Shown here one piece after another: positions 1 through 12,204 of a stretch of 64,000 nucleotides of DNA. The DNA is from Planctomycetota bacterium (GTDB lineage: Bacteria; Planctomycetota; UBA1135; UBA2386): NCBI GenBank assembly GCA_016713175.1, contig JADJPQ010000004.1, positions 558,001-622,000 of the forward strand, in the 5' to 3' direction. The first letter of the stretch is position 1; the number at the start of each line of letters is the position of its first letter. The position numbers were made by a program, and so were the translations under genes. Below the pieces are notes generated by a model. That model had not been told where the DNA came from. It saw only the letters and a list, made by a program, of their open reading frames with translations, and made no database searches.

Positions 1-123
1 CAGCTCGGGCTGCCGGCGTGGCCGGGTTTGCGGGTGTTTGCGCAGGCGGTGGTCGCCGATCTGACGCAGCCGGTGCCGGCGGTCGACACCAGCAACGCGC
101 TCGAACTCGCGAACGACTACTGA
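1..123 (+). CDS. C-terminal end of an unrecognised protein (partial)
   Basis: Only the last 40 codons are present. The frame is open from the first base of the window and ends with residues ELANDY and a TGA stop. The tail contains a hydrophobic stretch (LPAWPGLRVFAQAVVADL). No family can be recognised from so little sequence. The TGA shares an adenine with the ATG of the next gene (TGATG), so the two genes are probably translationally coupled in one operon. Confidence 0.6.
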   Translation, partial: QLGLPAWPGLRVFAQAVVADLTQPVPAVDTSNALELANDY

Positions 124-656
124 TGCCGCCGGGATGCGCCGGCGAACCGTCGGGCTGGCTGCTCCGGCATGCGGCCCTGCTGCCGCCGGGAGGCACGGTG
201 CTCGATCTCGCGTGCGGCGAGGGTCGGCATGTGCGCTGGCTGCGGTCGCTCGGGCGCCGGGTCTGCGCGGTGGATCGCGATGTCGCCGCCGTGACCGCAG
301 CGTGGGGGAGCGATCCGGAGGTCGAGATCGTCGCGGCCGATCTGGAGGGCGCACCATGGCCGCTCGGCGAACGGACATTCGCCGGCGTGGTGGTCACCAA
401 CTACCTGTGGCGACCGCTGCTGCCGCGCGTTGTCGCGGCGGTCGCGCCGGGCGGCGTGCTGCTCTACGAGACGTTCGCCGTCGGCCACGAGGTGTTCGGC
501 CGGCCGCGCAACCCGGGCTTCCTGCTGCGGGAAGGGGAACTACTGGCGGCGGCAGCGGGGCTGCGCGTCGTCGCCTGCGAGCACGGGTCCGACGGGGTGC
601 CGCCGGTCGCTGTCCGGCAACGGATCGCTGCGGTGCGCGATCGCGACGGCCGATGA
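123..656 (+). CDS. class I SAM-dependent methyltransferase
   Basis: This 177-residue protein has the SAM-binding motif I, VLDLACGEGRH, near residue 35, followed by the acidic end of strand 2 (VDRD) and a motif IV-like stretch (GVVVTNYLWRP). This is a small TehB/UbiE-like class I methyltransferase; the substrate cannot be read from the sequence. The start at 123 is chosen because that ATG overlaps the stop of the upstream gene and begins just before the conserved fold. An upstream in-frame start at 18 would overlap the preceding gene for its whole visible length. It is likely cytoplasmic and cotranscribed with the upstream gene. Confidence 0.8.
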   Translation: MPPGCAGEPSGWLLRHAALLPPGGTVLDLACGEGRHVRWLRSLGRRVCAVDRDVAAVTAAWGSDPEVEIVAADLEGAPWPLGERTFAGVVVTNYLWRPLLPRVVAAVAPGGVLLYETFAVGHEVFGRPRNPGFLLREGELLAAAAGLRVVACEHGSDGVPPVAVRQRIAAVRDRDGR

Positions 657-877
657 CGGTGTCTGGTGCCTCCCGGGTGCCCCGGCGACGCTGACGGGTC
701 CGGTCCACAGCCACCTCGACACCGGGAGCGAGCAGAACGGCAAACGCGCAAACGGGCAAGTCCAGGTCTTGTTCTACGCACTGGCCCCAGGCACGATTCC
801 AGTGACATCACCCGGACGAATCGGGAAGGCTCCGGTCGTGATGAGCTGTCGGTGCGATTGAAGACCAGGAGAACACC

Positions 878-1674
878 ATGAAGAAGGACAAGATCGCCGA
901 ACTGCTCTTGCATTTCGAAGCCCTGGTCAGCGTCGAGCAGGGAATCGAGTTCTGGTTGGCGCGGGATCTGCAAGCCCTGCTCGAGTACGAACGGTGGGAG
1001 AACTTCGCGGCTCTCCTGGATCGTGCCAGGATCGCCTGTGGCACAGCCGGCCAGAGAGTGTCCGACCATTTTCGTGACGTCACGAAAATGGTCCGTCTCG
1101 GGTCCGGCGCCGAGCGCGCGGTTGCCGACGTCGCCATGACGCGCTACGGCTGCTATCTGCTGGCCAGACGGGGACCCGAACAGGCAATCGCCTTCGCCAG
1201 ACCTACTTCGCGGTTCGGGGCGATCGAGCAGACTGCTCGAAGTCGATCGGGTTCGCGCTCGGGGGTGGGGGGCTGTCGGCGGTGATCTCGGGGTGGGGAT
1301 GGGCAGGCTTTGCGGGCGCGAAGGGCGACAAGGCGTTGTTCGGTGGACTCTCGACAAGCCAGATGAAGGAACGGTTGAGCGTGCCAACCGGCCGACCCCT
1401 GGCGGCTCCTCCCGACGGGACATCAAGGCAGGATCGCCAAGCGGATGACGTCCAACCCGTGGCGCGACTGCGCACGAACCGGACATCACCCGGGAGCACG
1501 TCGACAACAACACCCAAGTGCGTGTGGCGATGGCCGCCCGCGGAATCATCCCCGAGCAACTCCCGCCCGCAGAGGATCTACTGCGTGTGCGGCGCCGTCT
1601 GACCCGGGAGGCCAAGGACCTGCCGTCGCCGCATTCACCGCCAGCGGCTGCGAAGGGCGCAAGGAAGGCCAGAG

Positions 1675-1691
<17 letters not shown>
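878..1691 (+). pseudogene. dinD: DinD-like DNA-damage-inducible protein, frame-broken
   Basis: The gene spans about 271 codons, the normal DinD length, but is not open throughout. Frame one gives the N-terminal BRO/DinD-like part with FWLARDLQALLEYERWENF, DHFRDVTKMV and MTRYGCYLLA. The sequence then continues in other frames: QTYFAV near 1202, IEQ...LLEVDRVRAR near 1225-1255, GFAGAKGDKALFGG near 1300, and ITREHVDNNTQVR...PEQLPPAEDL near 1485-1585. The tail is lysine- and arginine-rich and ends at 1691. At least three single-base shifts are needed. DinD is an SOS-induced inhibitor of RecA filament function in E. coli; here the product is unlikely to be made unless the shifts are sequencing errors. 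A good ribosome site (AGGAGA, 867-872) precedes the ATG. The 3' end overlaps the convergent gcvP stop. Confidence 0.75.
1064..1093. repeat. perfect 30-bp palindrome inside the dinD-like gene
   Basis: The left arm GACCATTTTCGTGAC is followed without a spacer by its exact reverse complement GTCACGAAAATGGTC, giving 15 + 15 bases with no mismatch. The next base pair outward does not match, so the palindrome is exactly 30 bp. It encodes the family-conserved stretch DHFRDVTKMV. It is A/T-richer than its surroundings. Confidence 0.95.
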
Positions 1692-4518
<2,827 letters not shown>

Positions 4519-4629
4519 GAGTGCGGAGGCGGGGGGGAACGGCCGTCGGAGGGTCGCGCAGTTATAGGCGCCGGCCGGCGCGGAAAAAGCTCCTGGCGGG
4601 CGTTGGTCCGCCGGGTGCACGGCGGGCCG

Positions 4630-7600
4630 TCAGTGCGGCAGTTCCTGCCGGCTGCTGCGGCCATCGGGCAACGTGATCTGCACCGCGATTGCTCCGGGCA
4701 TCGTCAATTGGACCGTCGACTGCGACAGGTAGCCCGAGCCGGCGTGGCGCTCCGTCGCGCGTTTCCGGCCATCGGCGAACTCGAACACCAGGCGGGCGCC
4801 GATGGCGGTCGGGTTGCCGGGGTGACCGACCACTGCAGGCGCCGGCGCGGGCTCCGACCGGGTCACCGAGAACGTCGCGACGCGGTCGTCGTTGCGGGCG
4901 ATCGCGATCACGGGCTGGGGCTCGTTCGGCAGTTCGCCGAGCGCGAGCCCTTTCATGTCGCCGCCGAGCACCAGGCCGTGTTCATCCGGCGGCACGACGA
5001 CCAGGTTGCCACCGACGGCGCGCAGCACGAGCCCGGTGCCGCCGTCGTGGTGACCGGTCTCCGGTTCCGGCGAGAACGAATTCTGCGCCGCGACCAGCAG
5101 GTTGCCGTCGATCACCGCCATGCCGAAGATCGGCGCGATCTGGGCGCGGTGCGGCAGCGGTTCGATCGTGAAGTGACCGTTGCCATCGTTGCGCAGCAGG
5201 CTGTTGGCCAGCGTCGTCGCGTGCAGCTTGCCGGCCTTGCCGAGTTTGTCCTGCTGGTAGATGTCGCCGAGCACGGCGCTGGCGAAGCGTTCATAGGTCG
5301 GGAACTTGTCGGCGAGGAACGGCATCGCCTGGCTGCTGCAGGAACGACCGCGCACCGGCAACAGGCGGTCGCCTTCGTACTTGGCCTCGATCAGATCGCG
5401 CGTGCCGTTGCCGTCGAAGTCGTCGTACCACAGCGTGGCCGGATGCTCGGGGTCGGCCTTGTACTTGCTGTTCTTGCCCTGGTTGCCAGCGACGTAGTCG
5501 AGGTCGCCGTCGTCGTCGACATCGATCGCGCACAGGCTGTTCCACCAGCCGGTCGCGTCGGCGAGCCCGGCGGCAGCAGTGGCGTCAACGAGCCGTTTGC
5601 CACCGTCGTTGCGCAAGAGCCGGATCGGCTGCCAATGCGCGGCAACCAGCAGATCGACGAAGCCATCGGCGTCGACGTCGGTCCACAGCGCACTGGTGAC
5701 CATGCCGGCGGCCCGCAGCGCTGGCGCCAGTTCCGCGGTCACGTCGACGAAGCGGCCACCGTCGTTGCGCAGCAGGCGGCTGCCCGGAGCATCCGGATAA
5801 CGACCGGGGATGCAGCGACCGCCGAGGCACAGATCGAGATCGCCATCGCGATCGAAGTCGGCGGCGACCGCGCAGGAGCCGCTGTCGCCATCGGCCGGCA
5901 GCGCGTCGTCGTCGCGGACGAAACGATGCGCTTCGTTGCGGTACAGCCGATCGCGTTGCCGCGGATCGCCGGCCGGACTCTCGACACCGCCGCTGACGAC
6001 CAGCAGATCGAGATCCGTGTCGCTGTCGTAGTCGAGCCACAGCACGCCCAGGTCCTCGGCGTCGGCATCGGCCTGCCATGGCCCGTCGACGGTCTTCCAG
6101 CCAGTTCCGTCGCGTAGACACAGTGTGCCGGGTTGCCCCTTGGCGCCGCCGACGAACAGGTCTTCGTCGCCATCGCCGTCGGCATCGCCGAACGCGACAC
6201 CCGGGCCGAGTTGCGACAGGCGCGCCGGCAGCAGGGGTTGGTCGGCGAAGTCGTCGAACAGCATTTCGCGATGGGTGGCGGCGGGTCCGTTGGCCTGTGG
6301 CCGGAGGGCCGGGGCGAGCAAGACTCGGGTCTCGCTGATCGGGCCGGGAGCCTGCGGTTCGACCAGGGTGTGCAGGTGGTCGACGGCGAGGTCGGCGAAC
6401 TCCTGCGTACGGCCTGACGGCCACCGGACCGTCGCGCGGATCGGGCCGGTGTGGCTGCCGAGACCGAAGTGCAGTCGCGGTTCCTGCCCCGACAGATAGC
6501 CGCGCGACAGCCAGTTCTCGCGCAACAGCCGCGCCCCCGGCAGCTCGACGCTCACCCGCGCGCCGATCGCGAACGGGTTCTTGCCCTGGCCGCGCAGCGC
6601 GAACGCGATCGCGTGGTGACCGGTCGTCCGGTTCTCCCAGATGCCGATGGGCGCGGTGAAGTTCATCGTGACGACATCGAGGTCGCCGTCGCGGTCGAGA
6701 TCGACCAGCGCGGCGCCGTGGCTGACAGCCTCGAGATCAAGACCCCAATCGGCGCCGGTCTTGACGAAGCGCAGATCGCTCTCCTGCCGCAGCGCGAGGT
6801 TGCGTTCGGGCACCGCCGGAATCGACTTGATGACGGCGACCGCTTCGTCGTGGCGATCGCGTCGCGTCAACGCCTCGACCTGCATCTGCAGATCGGGGTT
6901 CATGTCGAAGCGCGAGATGCCGTTGGTGACGAACAGGTCCTGGCGGCCGTCGTTGTCGAGGTCGCCGAACAGCGTGCTCCAGGTCCAATCGGTGCTGGCG
7001 ACGCCGGCCAGCATCGCGGCTTCCTGGAAGCGGCCCATGCCGGTGTTCAGCAGCAGCGCGTTGCGCATGTACTGCTGCGGCCGCGCGAAGATCAGGAAGT
7101 CGCGCTGCCGGTTCATGTCGCCCATCAGGATCTTGGCCTTCTTGTGCGTCGTCGCGCTCATGTCGGCGACGAACAGGTCGAGCCGGCCGTCGTTGTCGAC
7201 GTCGGCGGCGTCGCTGCCCATGCCGTAGTAGGCGGTGTGCGGCAGCACGTCGGCGGTCACGTTCTCGAAGCGGCCATTGCCGAGGTTCCGCCACAGGATG
7301 TCGGGGGACTCGAGGTCGTTGGCGACATACAGGTCCGGCAGACCGTCGGCGTCGAAGTCCCACCAGGTCGCCGACAGACCCATGCCGAAGTCCTGGATGC
7401 CCGAACGTTCGGTGACGTCGACGAAGCGGCCGTCGTCCTGGCGCAGCAGCCGATCGGGCTGGCCCGCCATGAACGCCTTGCCGCGGAACGTCAGGAAGTG
7501 CGGGCGCAGGTGCGAGGGGAGCGCGTCGTCACTGGTCAGCTTGCCGCCGCGTTCGAGCGCGCCGAGCGTCGCCAGGTCCGGCAGTGTCGGCACCAGGTCG

Positions 7601-8256
7601 CGCGCCGTCTTGCCGACGGCGGCCGGCGGCTTGATCGCATCGAGCACCTCGGGCGTCTGCGCCCAACTGGCGTGCAGCGCGCGGTTGGTCAGCAGGTAGC
7701 AGTCGAGATCGCCGTCGCGGTCGTAATCGCAGAACGCCGCCATCATGCTCGCGGCGACGAGGTCGAGGCCGAAGTCGGCCGCGCGTTCCAAGAACGTGCC
7801 ATCGCCCTGATTGACGTACAGCAGGTTCTTCGATTCGACGTTGCAGACGTACAGATCGAGATCGCCATCGCCATCGACGTCGACGAACGTCGCGCCCGCG
7901 CCCCAGGCATCGCCACCGTCGACGCCGCCGGCCGTGGCCGTCGCATCGACGAAGCGCAGAGGTTCCACCTGACGGAACAGCCGGTTCTTGCCGTCCTGCG
8001 AGATCAGGTACAGATCCGGCAACCCGTCGCCGTCGCAGTCGCCGACCGCCAGGCCGCAGCCGTTGGTCAGGTACTGGAAGCGATGCTCCGGTCGCAGTTC
8101 GTGCACGAAGTCGACGCCGCAGGCCTCTGGGGCGAGGCGCAGGAACTTCGGTCCATCACCGCCGCGCGGCGCGCGCAGCGGTTCCGCCTGGCCGGCGAGA
8201 GCGAGGGTCAGGGCGCAGATCGGCACACCAAGCCGCAGGGTCGTCGGGCATTCCAT
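4630..8256 (-). CDS. secreted FG-GAP/VCBS repeat protein with ASPIC/UnbV domains
   Basis: The 1208-residue protein begins with a signal peptide (hydrophobic core PICALTLALAG) and then has many FG-GAP/VCBS blades. These are marked by calcium-loop motifs such as GDCDGDGLPDLYL, DVDGDGDLDLYV, DLDNDGRQDLFV and DRDGDLDVVTMN, which predict beta-propellers. Two ASPIC/UnbV-type segments follow the pattern GARV.VEL...RENWLSRGYLSGQEPRLHFGLG: one near residue 560 and a second at the C-terminus (GARLVFEFADG...GYLSQSTVQL). CRTAC1-like proteins of this kind are abundant in planctomycetes and are exported; their substrates are generally unknown. The gene is upstream of and in line with gcvP, with no sign of a functional link. 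Confidence 0.9.
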   Translation of the reverse strand: MECPTTLRLGVPICALTLALAGQAEPLRAPRGGDGPKFLRLAPEACGVDFVHELRPEHRFQYLTNGCGLAVGDCDGDGLPDLYLISQDGKNRLFRQVEPLRFVDATATAGGVDGGDAWGAGATFVDVDGDGDLDLYVCNVESKNLLYVNQGDGTFLERAADFGLDLVAASMMAAFCDYDRDGDLDCYLLTNRALHASWAQTPEVLDAIKPPAAVGKTARDLVPTLPDLATLGALERGGKLTSDDALPSHLRPHFLTFRGKAFMAGQPDRLLRQDDGRFVDVTERSGIQDFGMGLSATWWDFDADGLPDLYVANDLESPDILWRNLGNGRFENVTADVLPHTAYYGMGSDAADVDNDGRLDLFVADMSATTHKKAKILMGDMNRQRDFLIFARPQQYMRNALLLNTGMGRFQEAAMLAGVASTDWTWSTLFGDLDNDGRQDLFVTNGISRFDMNPDLQMQVEALTRRDRHDEAVAVIKSIPAVPERNLALRQESDLRFVKTGADWGLDLEAVSHGAALVDLDRDGDLDVVTMNFTAPIGIWENRTTGHHAIAFALRGQGKNPFAIGARVSVELPGARLLRENWLSRGYLSGQEPRLHFGLGSHTGPIRATVRWPSGRTQEFADLAVDHLHTLVEPQAPGPISETRVLLAPALRPQANGPAATHREMLFDDFADQPLLPARLSQLGPGVAFGDADGDGDEDLFVGGAKGQPGTLCLRDGTGWKTVDGPWQADADAEDLGVLWLDYDSDTDLDLLVVSGGVESPAGDPRQRDRLYRNEAHRFVRDDDALPADGDSGSCAVAADFDRDGDLDLCLGGRCIPGRYPDAPGSRLLRNDGGRFVDVTAELAPALRAAGMVTSALWTDVDADGFVDLLVAAHWQPIRLLRNDGGKRLVDATAAAGLADATGWWNSLCAIDVDDDGDLDYVAGNQGKNSKYKADPEHPATLWYDDFDGNGTRDLIEAKYEGDRLLPVRGRSCSSQAMPFLADKFPTYERFASAVLGDIYQQDKLGKAGKLHATTLANSLLRNDGNGHFTIEPLPHRAQIAPIFGMAVIDGNLLVAAQNSFSPEPETGHHDGGTGLVLRAVGGNLVVVPPDEHGLVLGGDMKGLALGELPNEPQPVIAIARNDDRVATFSVTRSEPAPAPAVVGHPGNPTAIGARLVFEFADGRKRATERHAGSGYLSQSTVQLTMPGAIAVQITLPDGRSSRQELPH

Positions 8257-8324
8257 GCTGGGAGCGCCATGCTACGACGCAGCCGCGCTGCCGACACCCG
8301 GCCTCAAAGGCGAATCGCCGGCGA

Positions 8325-10355
8325 TCAGGACTTCTTGCGCGGCGCGTCGGCTTCCCAGGCGTGCGCGAACGGTTGCGGCTGCACTCCGTGCAGCAGGCTC
8401 GAGCGGTTCTGTTCGATGTCGGTGCCGACGCCGGCGACCAGCGCGCGCAGCCGTTCCATCTGCCACAGACCGGTCAACAGCCGCAGGCCCTTGACCTGCG
8501 CCATCAGCTGCTCGCAGCGCAGCGCGGCGACCCGTTGTTGGCTGTCGTCCTGGTACTTCACGTGGTGGCACAGCACCAGCATCGACACCAGATGTTCGAT
8601 GACCTTGCCTAGTCGTTGCAGGGGGATTTGTGCCCGGGTCAGTTCCAGCTGGAAGAACAGATTGATGCCGAGGTACGCCCACCGCAGCCACCGCAGTCGC
8701 CGTTCGGCGAAGCGCGCGTAGCGACGCAGCGGCGGCGCGACGAGCTGATAGCGCGGCAGCAGCGCAGCCGGCACCAGGTGCAGCGGCAGCGTCAGCACCT
8801 CGAGCAGAAGGTTCCACAGGATCCAGCCCTTCAGTCGCCAGAACGCCCCCTTGGTCAGCAGCCGCAGGGTCGCCTGCAGACACCGCCTGGGTTCGGCGAA
8901 CAGCGTCGTCGGCGTGATCCGCAGCAGGCGTTGCGCCGGCGGCAGCGGCCTGCCATCGGGTCCTTGGTTGATCGATTGGATGACCGAGAGCAGCGCCGCC
9001 ATGTACTTGCCGGTGAACGTGTCGGTGACGTCCTTCACCATGCCCATCAGGATCAGGTCGTCCTCGCCTTCGACGACGCCGAACACATGCATGTTGGCGC
9101 GGGCCTCGTGCACGCGCGAACTGCGATCGAACGACCGGCCGCCGATCACCCGTTCGGCCGCGATCTGCGACGCCAGCGCCGAAGTCGCCGCCGCCGACTT
9201 GGTCAGATCGCGCAGCCCCGCGAGGTCGACGCCGTCGGCATCCTGCTGCAGCGACAGATGCGACAGCGCGCGACTCTGCAGCGCGCCGCCGAGCATGGTG
9301 CCGAGGTGCTGGCGCGGCAGTTCGTGCTTGCTGACCTGGCCGCCGACGCCCTCGCGCGAACGCGCGTACAGCGCCGCATCGGCCGCGAACATCCGCTGGT
9401 AGCCCGCCGCCATCGCCGCCAGCATGCAGCGACCCATCCGCAAGCAGTAGAACAGCACCTCGACGCCGTCGGCCTGGATCTGCGTTTCCTTGCCGAGCGG
9501 GAAGTTCTGGAAGTGGATCCGGGCGTTGAAGTTCGGCGTGAACGCGCCGACGTTGGAGCCCTGGCACCAGAACTCGTGATCGGCGATGCCGGCGGGCACG
9601 TCGCGTTCGGGCAAGCGAGTGACGAACAGGCCGACCTGCTTGCCGTCCTTGCCGAGCCGCGCGACCAGACCCACCAGCGCGCCGTGGGTCGCGTTGGTGA
9701 TCCACAGCTTGTTGCGATCACCGTCGGCGAACAGCCGGAAGCCGCCGGTCGCCGGATCGGGTTCGACGTAGGCGCGGACCTTCTTGGCGTTGACGCCGAT
9801 CTTGACCTCGGTCAGGCCGAACGCCATCAGCTGGCCTTCGGCGATCAGCGGCAGGAACGTGCGCTTCTGGCCGTCGGTGCCGTACGCGAGCAGTGAGCCC
9901 GCGCCGATCGTCAGTTCGCCGGAGATCTCGACCGCGAGCGCGCCGAGGCCATTGGCGGCCATCGCCTCTTCCGCCAGCGCGAGTTCGGGGTAGCTGCCGC
10001 CAAGGCCGCCGAACTGGACCGGTACCGTGAAGCCGTAGGCCTTCTCCTTCGCGACCGCCGCCCGCAGCGCCGCCGACAGCTTGCCGTCGGCGGTGAACGC
10101 TTCGCCGCGGGCCATGCAGGCGATCGCGGCTTCGACGGCGGCCGCGCCGCGGTTCTGTGCGCGGTCGTGACCGTGGGCACCGGATTGCAGTTCGCTGGCC
10201 TCGGGACGCGGTCCGTAGATCAGTCGCTCGACCAGGCCCTTGCGCTGCCGGCCCAGCCGTTCGGCGGCCTGCCGCGCGGCGTCGTCGAGAGCGCTGACGT
10301 CGCGGGCCGACTCGGCATCGCCGGCGGCCGCGAGCGCGCGTGCGGCAGTGGACAT
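8325..10355 (-). CDS. acyl-CoA dehydrogenase family protein, atypical
   Basis: The 676-residue protein has the acyl-CoA dehydrogenase fold: an N-terminal helical part, FGGLGGSYPELALAEEAMA, the middle beta-domain (FGLTEVKIGVNAKKV...KLWITNATHG) and a C-terminal helical bundle. The usual FAD/substrate motif LTEPxAGSD is altered to LTEVKIGVN, and the C-terminal part is longer than usual. It has hydrophobic segments (WILWNLLLEVLTLPLHLVP, LGINLFFQLEL) that may bind membrane. It is likely an FAD enzyme of acyl-CoA oxidation, but catalysis is not certain. The start at 10355 (MSTAARALAAAG) is chosen; 62 further in-frame codons upstream are low complexity. It is transcribed divergently from the peroxiredoxin gene with 186 bp between starts. 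Confidence 0.85.
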   Translation of the reverse strand: MSTAARALAAAGDAESARDVSALDDAARQAAERLGRQRKGLVERLIYGPRPEASELQSGAHGHDRAQNRGAAAVEAAIACMARGEAFTADGKLSAALRAAVAKEKAYGFTVPVQFGGLGGSYPELALAEEAMAANGLGALAVEISGELTIGAGSLLAYGTDGQKRTFLPLIAEGQLMAFGLTEVKIGVNAKKVRAYVEPDPATGGFRLFADGDRNKLWITNATHGALVGLVARLGKDGKQVGLFVTRLPERDVPAGIADHEFWCQGSNVGAFTPNFNARIHFQNFPLGKETQIQADGVEVLFYCLRMGRCMLAAMAAGYQRMFAADAALYARSREGVGGQVSKHELPRQHLGTMLGGALQSRALSHLSLQQDADGVDLAGLRDLTKSAAATSALASQIAAERVIGGRSFDRSSRVHEARANMHVFGVVEGEDDLILMGMVKDVTDTFTGKYMAALLSVIQSINQGPDGRPLPPAQRLLRITPTTLFAEPRRCLQATLRLLTKGAFWRLKGWILWNLLLEVLTLPLHLVPAALLPRYQLVAPPLRRYARFAERRLRWLRWAYLGINLFFQLELTRAQIPLQRLGKVIEHLVSMLVLCHHVKYQDDSQQRVAALRCEQLMAQVKGLRLLTGLWQMERLRALVAGVGTDIEQNRSSLLHGVQPQPFAHAWEADAPRKKS

Positions 10356-10541
10356 CGAAGGGGCGGTCGGTTGCGGGTTGGTCGGTTGGCTCACGGAAGG
10401 GGGAAGGATGGTGCCGGCGGGCTCGACGAATGCAATGCGGCGGATGGCGCGCGCAGAACTGGTGGCTTTCGGTGGCGGCGGTCGCGGTGCCTCGCTACTA
10501 TTTGAGCCCCAATTCAGGACGCATTTCCCCAAGAACCCCAC

Positions 10542-11147
10542 ATGAGCGAAGTGACGACGATCCAGGTCGGGCAGTCCGTTCCGGACTTCACCCTCAACAC
10601 CTTCGAACCGACAACCAAGGGCTTTGGCAGCTACTCGCTGGCCGAGGCGAAGAAGAACGGCAAGTGGACGCTGCTGTTCTTCTACCCGGCCGACTTCACG
10701 TTCGTTTGAGCGACCGAATTCGCTGCTCTGTCAGAGCAGCAAGAACGGTTCGCGAAGATGGGCTGTGAGATCGTCACCGTCTCGTGCGACACGCACTTCG
10801 TCCACCTCGCGTGGCAACGAGACGAGAAGGAACTGGCGAACGTCAAGTTCCACATGGGTGCCGATCGCGATGGATCGTTGGCGAAACAATTCGGGGTCTA
10901 CAACGGCGGGTTCGCGCTGCGCGGCACCTACCTGATCAACCCCGAAGGCAAGCTGATGAACGCCGAAGTGAACTTCCTGAATCTCGGCCGCAACATCGAC
11001 GAGATCCTGCGCAAGTTCAAGGCCAACCTGTACCTCGGCAAGAACCCGAAGGAAGGGTGTCCGGCGAAGTGGAAGGACGAGGGCGACAAGACGTTGAAGC
11101 CCGGTCCGGAGATGGTCGGTCGCGTGCACGAGGCCCTGAAGGGCTAG
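10542..11147 (+). CDS. AhpC-type 2-Cys peroxiredoxin with in-frame TGA (probable selenocysteine)
   Basis: Read through its single in-frame TGA (codon 56, 10707-10709), this frame gives a complete 201-residue AhpC/Prx1-type peroxiredoxin. The TGA falls exactly at the peroxidatic cysteine: the family motif FYPADFTFVCPTE appears as FFYPADFTFV-TGA-ATEF. The rest is intact, including VSCDTHFVHLAW, GVYNGGFALRGTYLINPEG and the resolving-cysteine motif EGCPAKW (Cys about 173). A perfect 8-bp hairpin follows the TGA at bacterial SECIS distance. The inferred role is a thioredoxin- or AhpF-linked peroxidase with a selenol at the active site. No clear Shine-Dalgarno site precedes the ATG. A sense-to-stop error is the alternative, but the codon position and hairpin argue against it. 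An automatic caller would see only a 129-residue fragment starting at 10758. Confidence 0.88.
10722..10740 (+). promoter_or_regulatory. SECIS-like hairpin downstream of the in-frame TGA
   Basis: The arms GCTGCTCT (10722-10729) and AGAGCAGC (10733-10740) are perfectly complementary and close a three-base loop, GTC. The first loop base is G, as in bacterial SECIS elements, and 20 bases separate the TGA from the loop. This fits the known bacterial model of a stem just downstream of UGA with a short apical loop containing G early in the loop. The sequence is also coding (residues AALSEQ). Confidence 0.75.
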
Positions 11148-11253
11148 TCGGCGGCGACGACCGGGCGGCGTCGCGGTCCCTGGACAGCGATGCCGCCCGT
11201 CGCATGTACCTTGGGGTAGCCGAGCCGTTGGCGGAGTCGGCTGGGTCGGTGGC

Positions 11254-12204
11254 TCAATCGGCGACGAACCGCGCCACCAGGCGCGACTCCAGCCGGGAGT
11301 TCCTCGTCTCCGCTGCGGCGTCGAAGCACTCGTGCCACAGGAGGATCGGCTCGTCGTCGGATCGGTGGTTCTGCTCGAGCTGACGCCCGGCAAGCAACAG
11401 CGGGACTTCGCGCCCCGATTGGTACTGACCGTGCGGGCGGCGGAACTCGAACTGTCCCTGCACGCGGTCCGCGGGCCTGTGCGTTGATCCGTCCGGGGTC
11501 GATCGGTACCAGGACGGACCGAGGATGCCGAGTTCCACCCGGTGGGTCGTGGCATCGCCGACAGGAAGCTCGACGGCGAGCAGCAGGGCTTGGAGGTACT
11601 CGGTCAGTGGTTGGCTCAACTCGCCGCGGTAGGACGTAGTCGTCTCGGACCACCGCACGGAGCGACCGAATGGAATCCGGAACAGCAGGTCGCTGGTGAC
11701 GATCCGCCCCGCGTCCAGCACCTCGTGCCAGACGGCGAGGTGCGTCCGCGGACCGCGGTAGTCGAGCAACGTGACCGAATCGACGTTCGCCATCAGACTG
11801 CTCGCGCCGCCGAGCTCGGCAAACGTGTAGTTGCCGCTGGTCGGTGCCGGCAGTCCGCTGGCGGCGACTTCCTCCAGCCAGGCGTCGAACGGGCCCGGGT
11901 CCAGCGTCGCCGGGCCACCTGCCGCGAGCGCTCGACGGTGCCAGACCTGCGACTCCAGGATGGCGGCCGCACCGGCGATGGCCAGCAGGATGGTCGCGAG
12001 GACTACGCATGCAAGCGCCTTGTTCTTGCATGCCAGCGGCCATGACCGCCGCGGGCTGCGTTCGCGGGTCGGGCCGCCGCTGCACTGGCGGTGGTTGCGG
12101 GCGTCGTCGCGCGCCTGCGTGTTGCTCAGGACCATGGGATCTCCGCGCTCTGGAATCGGGAACATGGCTACGACCTCGGCATCGGGCGTTGGCTTCGCTG
12201 GCAC
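11254..12204 (-). CDS. single-pass membrane protein of unknown function
   Basis: The frame encodes up to 316 residues: a polar basic N-terminus, one clear membrane helix (LACVVLATILLAIAGAAAIL, about residues 63-83) and a roughly 230-residue soluble C-terminal part. That part ends in RLESRLVARFVAD and is probably outside the membrane. No family motif is recognised. Alternative starts lie at 12165 and 12135; all keep the membrane helix. It stands between the convergent peroxiredoxin gene and the divergent GT9 gene. Confidence 0.6.
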   Translation of the reverse strand: MPAKPTPDAEVVAMFPIPERGDPMVLSNTQARDDARNHRQCSGGPTRERSPRRSWPLACKNKALACVVLATILLAIAGAAAILESQVWHRRALAAGGPATLDPGPFDAWLEEVAASGLPAPTSGNYTFAELGGASSLMANVDSVTLLDYRGPRTHLAVWHEVLDAGRIVTSDLLFRIPFGRSVRWSETTTSYRGELSQPLTEYLQALLLAVELPVGDATTHRVELGILGPSWYRSTPDGSTHRPADRVQGQFEFRRPHGQYQSGREVPLLLAGRQLEQNHRSDDEPILLWHECFDAAAETRNSRLESRLVARFVAD

